From CAZABP01 sp964483245 (GTDB lineage: Bacteria > Planctomycetota > UBA1135 > UBA2386): 21,415 nucleotides of DNA. The stretch spans positions 1 through 21,415 of the forward strand of contig CAZABP010000068.1 of the NCBI GenBank assembly GCA_964483245.1, given 5' to 3'. Made by a program: the position numbers and the translations under genes. Positions 1-6,355 of this stretch are shown piece by piece (position 1 is the stretch's first letter; each line of letters begins with the position of its first letter). Below the pieces are notes generated by a model. That model was given only the letters and a program-made list of their open reading frames with translations, had not been told where the DNA came from and did no database searches.

Positions 1-21
1 GGCGAGGCCGAGCCAGCGCGG

Positions 22-90
22 CCGAGGGCAAGGAGCGAGAGCGTAGGCGAATCGGTGGATTCGCCGCAGATCTCGCGACGCCGCCCTCGG
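22..90. repeat. nested palindromic element at the window edge
   Basis: Three nested complementary arm pairs are visible: CCGAGGGC (22-29) with GCCCTCGG (83-90), GCGAGA (35-40) with TCTCGC (71-76), and a perfect 8-bp hairpin GGCGAATC / GATTCGCC (46-53 and 58-65) with a four-base loop. The whole stretch can fold as one long imperfect stem. It lies downstream of the selenoprotein gene and no credible ORF covers it. It may be a dispersed intergenic repeat or the end of a terminator region. The left edge may be cut by the window, and no second copy is present here, so its repeat nature is inferred. Confidence 0.45.
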
Positions 91-166
91 GTGCGGGGGC
101 CGGCCGCAGCCGCGGAGGCATTGTGAAACGACTGCTACTGCGTGGGCGCGGATCCTTCGCCCGGGT

Positions 167-200
167 GGCAGCGGGGGCGGGCTTCCCGCCCCCGGCTGCC
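167..200 (-). terminator. GC-rich hairpin after the selenoprotein gene
   Basis: GGCAGC plus GGGGGCGGG (167-181) pairs with CCCGCCCCC plus GCTGCC (185-200) around a CTT loop. One unpaired G interrupts an otherwise 15-bp stem. It begins two bases beyond the stop codon at 203-205, read on the minus strand. There is no T run after it, so it is a stem-only terminator or an mRNA 3' stabiliser rather than a classical intrinsic terminator. Confidence 0.55.
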
Positions 201-202
201 GG

Positions 203-1258
203 TCACCGCTTCTTGTCGTGCTTGGCGCAGGGCTTGCCGGCCTCGAGGCAGTCGGCACAGCCCCGGTCGAAGTTCAGCAGTCCCTTGTGCTTGATCCGCA
301 GCTCGGCCATCTCCGCCTCGTAGGCGGCGCGGGTCTTCGCGTAGGTGCGGCGGATCGCCCCATAGGCCGCGGACGCCTTGCGGTAGTCGTGCGCCGCCTC
401 GAGCTTGCGTGCAGCTTCGAGCTTCGCCCAGCCCTCGATCTCCTTGCGCACCTTCGCGTCCCCGAGCAGCTCCTTCTGCTTCTGCTTCGCGGTGGCCAGA
501 TCGCGGACCCCGTCGAATTGCCCGACCAGTCGCTCCAGCAGCGCGCAGGCCTCCGGGTAGTCGCGCTTCTCGGCCGCTGCGAAGGCCGCCTCTTCGAGGC
601 CGCGGCTCTCCTGCTCGATCGCGGCGATGACCCGCTTGGCAACCGCGAGATCGTCCTCCGGCAGACCGGCGTCGATCAGGGCCTTCAGCTCGCGGTGCAC
701 CAGTCCGAACGCGCCCTGGTCGTACAGCGGTTGCAGCGACGTGAACGAAGCCGGGAGCTTCAGCCGCGGCGGCTTGGCGCCGCTCAGGTGGCGGACGATG
801 TCCGATTCCTCGAGCTCGGCCGGGTGGCCGGACCAGACGACGTCCCCCTTGGGGTTCACCAGGAACGCCGAGGGGTAGCCGTTGGCGCCGAGGGTCTGCT
901 CGAACGTGTCCCCTTCGATCCGGAGGATCGGATAGCGGACGCCGTGCTCGGACAGGAAGTTCGCGATCAGTTCCTTGCGCTCGTTGGACACGCCAACGAC
1001 GACCAGGCCGCGCGCCCCGAACTTGTCATGCAGACTGTTCAGGTGCGGGATCTGGCCGACACAAGGTCCTCACCAGGTGCGCCAGATCTCGATCAGCAGC
1101 GTCGAACCGCGGAGCGCCTGGAAGTCGTCGGTGGCGAGCCCGACGAGATTCCAGGTGTCGGCGAACGTCGCGTCTGGCAGCGCGCGGCTCGAGGCTTGTG
1201 CTGGCAGGACGGCCGCGAGCAGGCTCGCCGCGGCGATGGAACGGGTCGGGATTCGCAT
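203..1258 (-). CDS. secreted thioredoxin/TlpA-like selenoprotein (in-frame TGA = Sec63)
   Basis: Predicted periplasmic thiol-disulfide oxidoreductase of 351 residues. ATG at 1256-1258 follows AAGGAGG by four bases. Residues 1-22 form a signal peptide ending in LPAQA. The frame reads IEIWRTW, then TGA (1070-1072), then GPCVGQIPHLN, and stays open for 288 more codons to the stop at 203-205. The TGA falls exactly on the first cysteine of the thioredoxin WCGPC motif, so reading it as selenocysteine gives W-U63-G-P-C66. The fold continues with LVVVGVSN and the cis-proline loop GYP129SAFLVNPKG. Residues about 150-330 are helical and charged. The tail has C334-x-x-C337 and C344. The gene lies 38 bp after dapA on the same strand. 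Alternatives are a nonsense mutation or a sequencing error of TGC/TGT. A normal gene caller would start at GTG 991 and lose the signal peptide and active site. Confidence 0.85.
1019..1069 (-). promoter_or_regulatory. candidate bacterial SECIS element after the UGA
   Basis: Bacterial SECIS hairpins lie inside the coding sequence just 3' of the UGA. Numbering the mRNA from U of UGA as 1, bases 11-13 (GUG) pair with 28-30 (CAC) and 15-17 (CGG) pair with 25-27 (CCG). This leaves U14 bulged and a seven-base loop CCAGAUC. An alternative longer fold pairs bases 5-12 (GACCUUGU) with 47-54 (ACAAGUUC), seven of eight pairs, enclosing CAGA/UCUG. The bulged U and nearby G residues resemble known bacterial SECIS elements, but I folded it by eye, and GC-rich DNA gives hairpins easily. 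Confidence 0.4.
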
Positions 1259-1262
1259 CGAT

Positions 1263-1269
1263 CCTCCTT
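1263..1269 (-). promoter_or_regulatory. Shine-Dalgarno fixing the selenoprotein start
   Basis: On the minus strand AAGGAGG is followed by ATCG and then ATG (1256-1258). This is one of the strongest ribosome binding sites in the window. It shows that the segment upstream of the in-frame TGA is translated as the N-terminus of a protein and is not decayed sequence. Confidence 0.8.
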
Positions 1270-1296
1270 GTTGGGTCGGGCTGACCGGCGGGAACT

Positions 1297-2175
1297 CTAC
1301 CGCCGGGCGGTCGCCCCGGTGCTGGCGAGTGCCGCCCGGACCTGTGCCAGGCTTCCTGGCTGCAGCTCGACCAGCGGACGCCGGACGTCCGGCGCGATCC
1401 AGCCGAGCTCCGCCAGGGCCGCCTTGACCGGGACCGGGTTCGTCTCGACGAACAGCGCCTTCATCAACGGGTGCAGCCGCTCGTGCCGCTCGCGCGCGGT
1501 CGCGAAGTCGCCGCTGCGCGCCGCGGCGACGAGCTCCGTCATCGCGCGCGGCAGCACGTTGGCGAGGACCGAGACCACGCCGCTCGCGCCGAGCGCCATC
1601 ATCGGCAGCGTCAACACATCGTCGCCGCTCAGGATCGCGAGGTCGCTGGTGGCGCGGATCCGCGTCACCTGATCGACGTTGCCGGTCGCCTCCTTGATCG
1701 CGCGGATGTTCGGGTGCTTGGCGAGCCGGGCGATCGTGTCGATCGACAACTCCACGCCGGTGCGGCCGGGGATGTTGTAGAGCATCACCGGCAAGGATGT
1801 GGCGTCGGCGATCGCGAGGAAGTGCGCGACGAGCCCTTCCTGCGAGGGGCGGTTGTAGTACGGATTCACACTCAGCACGGCCTGTGCGCCGGCATGTTCG
1901 GCCGCCTTCGTCAGGCGGATCGCTTCGCGCGTCGAGTTGCTGCCGGCGCCGGCGATGACCGGCACGCGCCCGCGCACTGCGGCCAGCGTCAGCTCCACGA
2001 CTTCGTCGTGTTCGTCGTGGCTCAGGGTCGGGCTCTCGCCGGTCGTGCCGCAAGGGACGATGCCGCTGACGCCACCCTCGAGCATGCGTTCGACATGCGC
2101 AGCGAGCGCCGCTCGATCGATGGCGCCGTTGCGGAACGGAGTGACGATCGCGACGATGTTGCCGGCGAATTCCAT
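1297..2175 (-). CDS. dapA: 4-hydroxy-tetrahydrodipicolinate synthase
   Basis: Cytoplasmic enzyme condensing pyruvate with aspartate-4-semialdehyde, the first committed step of lysine and diaminopimelate synthesis. The 292-residue length is standard. Family residues fall at the same numbers as in E. coli DapA: T44-T45 in GTTGE, Y107 in NPYYNRP, Y133 in YNIPGRTG, R138, and the Schiff-base lysine K161 in AIKEAT. ATG at 2173-2175 has GAGGAA about seven bases upstream. It is divergent from rsmD across only 42 bp, and is followed after 38 bp by the selenoprotein, with which it probably shares a transcript. The link to a redox protein has no obvious metabolic logic. Confidence 0.96.
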   Translation of the reverse strand: MEFAGNIVAIVTPFRNGAIDRAALAAHVERMLEGGVSGIVPCGTTGESPTLSHDEHDEVVELTLAAVRGRVPVIAGAGSNSTREAIRLTKAAEHAGAQAVLSVNPYYNRPSQEGLVAHFLAIADATSLPVMLYNIPGRTGVELSIDTIARLAKHPNIRAIKEATGNVDQVTRIRATSDLAILSGDDVLTLPMMALGASGVVSVLANVLPRAMTELVAAARSGDFATARERHERLHPLMKALFVETNPVPVKAALAELGWIAPDVRRPLVELQPGSLAQVRAALASTGATARR

Positions 2176-2217
2176 ACGGCGGTTCCTCGAGCCGCCAATC
2201 TAACCCGGGGTCGGTGC

Positions 2218-2874
2218 ATGACGGTCAAGGTCATCGGCGGTGAACATCGCGGGCGCATCCTGCGCACCGTCCGCGGCGTCGGCACGCGGCCGCTGCTGGG
2301 GCAGGTGCGCGAGGCGCTGTTCAACATCCTCGGCGAGCGCGTCGTCGACGCCGAGGTGTGGGATCTGTTCGCCGGCACCGGGGCTTCCGGGATCGAGGCG
2401 CTGTCCCGCGGCGCGGCGCGTGTGCTGTTCGTCGAGAAGAGCAACCAGGCCCTGTCGGTCCTGCGCCAGAACCTCGAGCAGTTCGGGCCGGAGCTGCAGC
2501 GCCGCTGCCATGTCATCCGCTGCGATGCCTGGCGGCCACCGATGCTGCGGCCCGAGGGGGAGGTCGACGAGGCCGGCGAGCCGCACGAACGCCCGCCCGA
2601 CCTCGTGTTCTACGACCCTCCGTATGCCGCAGTCGCCGAGGACCCGGTGCGCGCCGCCTCGCTCGCCCGCGAACTGGCCGGTCGGCTCGCGCCGCGCGGC
2701 ATGCTCTGCTTCCACTTCCGCGTCGGCGCGCTCGACACCGCCGACTTCGAGCCGGAGCTACGCGTCGACCTCCGCACCTGGGGCACGTCCGCGATCGCCT
2801 TTCTCGGACGGTTGGAGTCAGACTCCAACCCTCCTGAAAAGGGACGGTTGGAGTCAGACTCCAACCCTCCCTGA
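2218..2874 (+). CDS. rsmD: 16S rRNA (guanine966-N2)-methyltransferase with repeat-derived tail
   Basis: SAM-dependent methyltransferase acting on G966 of 16S rRNA in the small ribosomal subunit. The 218-residue protein starts VKVIGGEHRGR. It has the SAM-binding motif DLFAGTGASGIEAL (49-62) and the catalytic D133-P-P-Y136. The natural domain appears to end near residue 196 (AIAFLG). Residues 197-218 are two copies of GRLESDSNPP joined by EK, encoded by a duplicated palindromic repeat, so the native stop seems to have been displaced by repeat insertion. The start ATG 2218 is chosen from the conserved N-terminus. The upstream sequence CGGGG is a weak ribosome binding site. The stop codon directly abuts the stop of the convergent lamin-tail gene. 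Confidence 0.93.
   Translation: MTVKVIGGEHRGRILRTVRGVGTRPLLGQVREALFNILGERVVDAEVWDLFAGTGASGIEALSRGAARVLFVEKSNQALSVLRQNLEQFGPELQRRCHVIRCDAWRPPMLRPEGEVDEAGEPHERPPDLVFYDPPYAAVAEDPVRAASLARELAGRLAPRGMLCFHFRVGALDTADFEPELRVDLRTWGTSAIAFLGRLESDSNPPEKGRLESDSNPP
2806..2870. repeat. duplicated palindromic repeat inside the rsmD 3' end
   Basis: A 29-bp unit occurs at 2806-2834 and again, identically, at 2842-2870, separated by TGAAAAG. Each unit contains a 21-bp near-palindrome (2810-2830 and 2846-2866) with arms GGTTGGAGTC and GACTCCAACC around a central A. The repeat lies in the coding frame of rsmD and ends four bases before the stop of the opposing gene. It could also act as a bidirectional terminator. 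Its core GGAGTCAGACTCC resembles the core GGTGTCAGACACC of the palindrome at 9352-9415. Confidence 0.9.
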
Positions 2875-3903
2875 TCAGGTGCCGACCGTGACCTTGACGC
2901 CCTGCGTGAGGCCGTAGTCGCCGAGACTCGTGAGCACGGCGGCCTGCCCATAGAACACGAAGTTCGAGATCCCGCTGACCGGGATCGGGAACGAGAACGT
3001 CGTGCTCGGCGCGGTGCCGGTCAGGCTGAAGATCATCGGCAGCGGCACGACCTCGACCCACAGCTTGCACGGGCCGATCGTGATCGAGCCGTCGCCGGGC
3101 GAGGCGGAGAGGAACAGCGCGACGATCTGTCCGGCGCTGGTGTTCTGCACCTGGAACCCGAAGTCCTGGTTGCCCGGCGTCGCGGCCGAGCCGACGTACA
3201 GGTTCGGCGCCGGCGATGCGCCGGCGGCGCAGTTCGTACCGAAGTCACCGAGCGCCGCAGCCGGATGGTTGTCGGCACCCGAAGTCGGCGAGCGGTCCCG
3301 GAACCAGATCGTCGCCGGCGTCGGGCTCGCGTCGCGGAAGCTGGTCCACGCAATGCTGTCCTTCTGCTGCGGTGCCGGCACGAAGTCCCCGAGCACCCAC
3401 TGCCCGGCGGCCGCGGCGATGTTCTCGCGCTTGAAGCTCCCCGACCCCCACGACACCCAGTCGCGGAAGAACTTCGGGTCGTTCATGTCCAGGTTCTGCT
3501 GGCTGTTCAGCAGCGCGAGGGCGCCCTCCTTCGGGTCGAGCGGCTCCGCGCCGTACCCGAACATGAAGTGGTAGATCGTGTCGCCGGTGTACAGGTCGGT
3601 CGGCGTCGTCGGCTTGACCGGCACCATCCAGTGCAGACGCAGATACGCACCGCTCTGCAGCTCCGTCCCCTTGGGGAACCCGAACCAGTAGTTGTTGACG
3701 CGGCCTACAGTCTTCGTCGCCTGGTAGACGGTCCAGGAGTCCAGGTCGACCTTGTTCGGGCCCAGGTTGCGCAGCTCGATCCACTGATCGTCGTTGGCGT
3801 TCTGTGGCGTCAGGTTCACCTCGCTGATGACGACCTGGCCGCAGACGGCGGCGGACAGCAGGCAGGCGGAGGTCAGAGTGCGGATCGGAGCTGGCAGCTT
3901 CAT
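2875..3903 (-). CDS. secreted lamin-tail-domain protein
   Basis: Predicted exported 342-residue protein of unknown role. Residues 1-22 are a signal peptide (SACLLSAAVCGQ). Residues 23-135 match the lamin tail domain pattern: VVISEVNLTP, then WIELRNLGPNKVDLDSWTVY, which is an immunoglobulin-like beta fold often found on cell-surface proteins. Residues about 225-342 form a second beta-rich module (NLYVGSAATPGNQDFGFQV, a conserved GPCKLWVEV segment, PLPMIFSLTGTAP, NFVFYGQAAVL) that I associate with secreted proteins of deep Planctomycetota. ATG 3903 is preferred over the upstream in-frame ATG 4050 because the signal peptide begins there. No clear ribosome binding site precedes it. It is convergent with rsmD with no intergenic base. 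Confidence 0.8.
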   Translation of the reverse strand: MKLPAPIRTLTSACLLSAAVCGQVVISEVNLTPQNANDDQWIELRNLGPNKVDLDSWTVYQATKTVGRVNNYWFGFPKGTELQSGAYLRLHWMVPVKPTTPTDLYTGDTIYHFMFGYGAEPLDPKEGALALLNSQQNLDMNDPKFFRDWVSWGSGSFKRENIAAAAGQWVLGDFVPAPQQKDSIAWTSFRDASPTPATIWFRDRSPTSGADNHPAAALGDFGTNCAAGASPAPNLYVGSAATPGNQDFGFQVQNTSAGQIVALFLSASPGDGSITIGPCKLWVEVVPLPMIFSLTGTAPSTTFSFPIPVSGISNFVFYGQAAVLTSLGDYGLTQGVKVTVGT

Positions 3904-4146
3904 CGGTCGGGGGAGAGGAACGTCGTGGAACGGGGCGGGCCTGGGGAGCGGACCCGGCCCCGCGGAGACAGGGAAGCCGTCGAAGGATAGCACCAACCGC
4001 GAGCGGCCAGCCGGACCGGCATTTCCTCCACCGCGCCGCCGACCGGCCACACCGCGGTCAAGCTGCGCGCCCAGGAGCTCCGATAGACGGCCTGGCTAGG
4101 GGAGTTCCGGCCCGACGGACCGGCAGCCCGACGCCGCTGCGGTCGC
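3904..4146. other. divergent intergenic region
   Basis: These 243 bp separate the divergent lamin-tail gene (minus) and the FlgM-like small gene (plus). No conserved ORF is seen. On the minus strand TATCCT occurs near 3985 and could be a -10 box, but no good -35 box accompanies it. On the plus strand I see only weak A/T-rich steps. Promoters for both genes are expected here. Confidence 0.4.
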
Positions 4147-4320
4147 ATGACCACGTCTGACAACAAGGTCGACCGGATCGTCCGGGAGCTGATGGAACGG
4201 CCGCTGCCGCGGACCGAACGCATCCGGCTCCTGCGCGAACTGGTGCGCAGCGGTGACGAGGTGCCGGATGAGCTGTTGGAGGCGGCGCTCCGCAAGCTGA
4301 TGGAACGCCTTACCGACTGA
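4147..4320 (+). CDS. 57-residue charged helical protein, FlgM-like pattern
   Basis: A small ORF opens with MTTSDNKVDRIVRELM and ends LEAALRKLMERLTD, with TGA at 4318-4320. It is rich in Leu, Arg and Glu and predicted as two or three amphipathic helices. The stretch RTERIRLLRELVRSGDEVPDELL resembles the C-terminal half of the anti-sigma-28 factor FlgM (charged helix, SG turn, helix), but the similarity is judged by eye and no flagellar gene is nearby. The next gene starts 12 bp downstream with GGAG in the gap, which supports a two-gene unit. It is easily missed because of its length. Function not established. Confidence 0.6.
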   Translation: MTTSDNKVDRIVRELMERPLPRTERIRLLRELVRSGDEVPDELLEAALRKLMERLTD

Positions 4321-4332
4321 GGACACCCGGAG

Positions 4333-5154
4333 ATGAAGACCGTCCTTCCTATCGCCCTGACCGCTGCGCTGGCCGGCATCGCCGTAGGGCAGCACCAGCA
4401 GTACAGCGACCAAGTCACGATCATCGACACGACGCTGACGCACGTGCGCGCCACGCCGGCTGCATTCCGCAACGTCTGGATCCGGTTCCCGGTCCAGTTC
4501 GTTTCGGTCGGCAGGGTCAGCAACCCGTTCTTCACGGAGTTCGTGCCGGCGCAGTTCGCGAACTTCTACGCCTGGGCCGACGAGCAGCCGATCTGGCGGC
4601 GTGAGGCCTACGACGACATGTTCGGGAACCTGTTCTTCTCCAAGGAGAACGCGCGCGTCCATGAGCTGTACGAGGTCAAGCTCTACACGCGGATGTGGCT
4701 GACCGGGATCGTGCGCAACACGTTCCAGGACCAGCCGTGGATCGAGATCGTCGACTTCTCGCTGCAGGGCGGTGCCGTCACGACGGCATCCCTCGCGCAC
4801 CTCTACCAGGGGGAAAAGCTGATGGAGAAGCGCCGCTGGCACGAGGCGATCTCGGAGCTGTCGCTGGCCCCGACCGCCGGGGCGCCGGATGCGCTGCTCG
4901 CCGCGGTCAACAAGAACCTCGGCATCTGCTACCTGCGCATGGGTGAGGTCGGCGCGGCGCTGACGCATCTGAACTCGGCCGTCGCGCTGCAGGGGGACAC
5001 GATCGACCACGAGACCCGGCAGCTCATCGCGGTCGCCACGCGCGACCCGCGCGCCGGCCTCGACCGTGTCACCGACACACTCGGGATCAAGGACTGGGAG
5101 CGCCCGATGTGGGAGGCGTTCGAAGACGCCGCGGTCCCGATGCCGAGCAAGTAG
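4333..5154 (+). CDS. secreted TPR-repeat protein of unknown function
   Basis: Predicted exported 273-residue protein. Residues 1-20 are a signal peptide ending AVGQ. Residues 25-145 form a beta-rich segment (VTIIDTTLTHVRATPAAFRNVWIRFPVQF, then WLTGIVRNTF and WIEIVDFSL) that looks like an OB-type barrel, a low-confidence reading. Residues 153-222 contain two TPR-like units (YQGEKLMEKRRWHEAISELSLA; NKNLGICYLRMGEVGAALTHLNSAVAL). The ATG has GGAG immediately upstream at 4329-4332, a short spacing, so coupling to the preceding 57-residue gene may help initiation. I do not recognise a named family. A protein-interaction role in the periplasm is inferred from the TPRs only. Confidence 0.8.
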   Translation: MKTVLPIALTAALAGIAVGQHQQYSDQVTIIDTTLTHVRATPAAFRNVWIRFPVQFVSVGRVSNPFFTEFVPAQFANFYAWADEQPIWRREAYDDMFGNLFFSKENARVHELYEVKLYTRMWLTGIVRNTFQDQPWIEIVDFSLQGGAVTTASLAHLYQGEKLMEKRRWHEAISELSLAPTAGAPDALLAAVNKNLGICYLRMGEVGAALTHLNSAVALQGDTIDHETRQLIAVATRDPRAGLDRVTDTLGIKDWERPMWEAFEDAAVPMPSK

Positions 5155-5185
5155 CCGGCGACTCGCGCAGCACGGTAAGGACATG

Positions 5186-5214
5186 GCCCGGAGCGACCTG
5201 AGGTCGCGCCGGGC
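5186..5214 (+). terminator. hairpin after the secreted TPR gene
   Basis: GCCCGG (5186-5191) pairs with CCGGGC (5209-5214). After one A/G mismatch, GCGAC (5193-5197) pairs with GTCGC (5203-5207) around the loop CTGAG. The stem starts 32 bp after the stop codon. No long T tract follows, only TGCTGCATGT. Confidence 0.55.
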
Positions 5215-5281
5215 TGCTGCATGTACGGCGCGCGCGTCTGCACCGCGAAGCGGGAGTCGGGGATGCGGGCCGGGTGACTGG

Positions 5282-5356
5282 GAGCCTGTTCCTCGATCCC
5301 GGCTGCGTTCGGCCGGCTGCGCTTCGACGCGACACGCGAACTTCAGGAACAGGCTC
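5282..5356. repeat. 75-bp element bounded by 12-bp inverted repeats
   Basis: GAGCCTGTTCCT (5282-5293) and AGGAACAGGCTC (5345-5356) are perfect inverted repeats enclosing 51 bp. The interior carries two copies of CGGCTGCG and a smaller complementary pair GTTCG/CGAAC. It lies in the 262-bp gap between the TPR gene and ctaA, about 60 bp before the ctaA start. It may be a small non-autonomous repeat or a structured leader of the oxidase-assembly operon. No target-site duplication is evident. Confidence 0.55.
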
Positions 5357-5416
5357 TAAGCTCTGCGGCCCCGAAAGTCCGGCCCGGCAACCGCATTGGG
5401 CCGGGTCCGCCGCCCG

Positions 5417-6355
5417 ATGACCGCCCCCGCCGTTGCTGATCCCCGAGCCGCCGAGCCGGCGCTGCCGCAGCCGCGCGCGATGTACCGCTTCGCGCTGCTG
5501 CTGGTCGTGAGCGTCGTGCTGCTGATCGTGCTGGGCGGCATGGTCACCAGCACCGGGTCGGGGATGGCGTTCGCCGACTGGCCGCTCGCGAACGGCTCGT
5601 TCTGGCCGCCGGACATGGGGTTGGATGGGCTGTTCGAGCACGGCCATCGCGTGTTCGGCGCGCTGGTCGGGCTGCTGACGACGATTCTCGCGGTGTGGAT
5701 CCTGCTGCGGGAGCCGCGCGTCTGGGTCCGCCACCTCGCGGTCTGGGCCTGGATCCTCGTCGTGGCGCAAGGGGTGATCGGCGGCGTCGGCGTGCTGAAG
5801 AATCTGCCGTGGGCGACGTCGATCACGCATGGGGTCCTGGCGCAGGTGTTCCTGTGCGTGACCGCGCTGCTGGCGTTCGCGGTCTCACCTGCCTGGCACC
5901 TGCGCGTGCGCGCCCCGGCCGGCATGGCCGCGATGGCGCGGCGGCTCGCTGGGGTGTCGCTGGTGCTGGTGTTCGCGCAGTTGTTGATCGGAGCGATGGC
6001 GCGTCACACGCGGCTCGCGGAGCTGGTCTGGACGCACGTCGGGCTGGCGTTCTTCGTCGCGATCGGCCTGCTGCTCGCCGGGCTCTACACGGCTGCGAAG
6101 TTCACCGCCGTGCCGGCGTTCCAGCGCCTGGGCCGGGTCGTCGTCGTGGTCATGTCCGTGCAGTTGCTGCTCGGGTTCGTGACGCTGATGGTCCGCCGCG
6201 TCAAGGATCCGTCCAACATCGAGCATCTCGGCCGCGCCGCCGTGACGACGCTGCACGTGGTCGTCGGCGCCGTGCTGTTCCTCTGCGTGGCGCTGCTGCT
6301 GTATCGCCTGGTGCGCAACGTCGAGCCGATGCCGATCGAAGGATCGGACGCGTGA
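5417..6355 (+). CDS. ctaA: heme A synthase (COX15/CtaA family)
   Basis: Integral membrane enzyme that oxidises the C8 methyl of heme O to the formyl group of heme A for cytochrome c oxidase. The 312-residue protein has about eight hydrophobic segments in two similar four-helix halves. Half one has GGMVTSTGSGMAFADWPL, then E74-H-G-H77-R-x-F-G and T-H138-G. Half two has R-H197, T-H207-V-G and T-L-H280-V. These histidines fit the heme ligands of the family. ATG 5417 is chosen over an in-frame TTG at 5396. The ribosome binding site is weak. It is the first gene of a five-gene chain, and its stop overlaps the start of ctaB. Confidence 0.93.
   Translation: MTAPAVADPRAAEPALPQPRAMYRFALLLVVSVVLLIVLGGMVTSTGSGMAFADWPLANGSFWPPDMGLDGLFEHGHRVFGALVGLLTTILAVWILLREPRVWVRHLAVWAWILVVAQGVIGGVGVLKNLPWATSITHGVLAQVFLCVTALLAFAVSPAWHLRVRAPAGMAAMARRLAGVSLVLVFAQLLIGAMARHTRLAELVWTHVGLAFFVAIGLLLAGLYTAAKFTAVPAFQRLGRVVVVVMSVQLLLGFVTLMVRRVKDPSNIEHLGRAAVTTLHVVVGAVLFLCVALLLYRLVRNVEPMPIEGSDA

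Noticed and set aside
203..1258. Pseudogene by nonsense mutation
   Set aside because: The stop falls exactly on a catalytic Cys position, is TGA, and is the only lesion in 351 codons, with signal peptide and ribosome binding site intact. A read error cannot be excluded from one sequence.
1070..2053. Minus-strand ORF of 327 residues ending at the TGA
   Set aside because: Its first part is an out-of-frame shadow of dapA. Only the last 62 codons are real, as the N-terminus of the selenoprotein.
2806..2870. Two-repeat CRISPR array
   Set aside because: The spacer is only 7 bp, the repeat is coding, and there are no cas genes.
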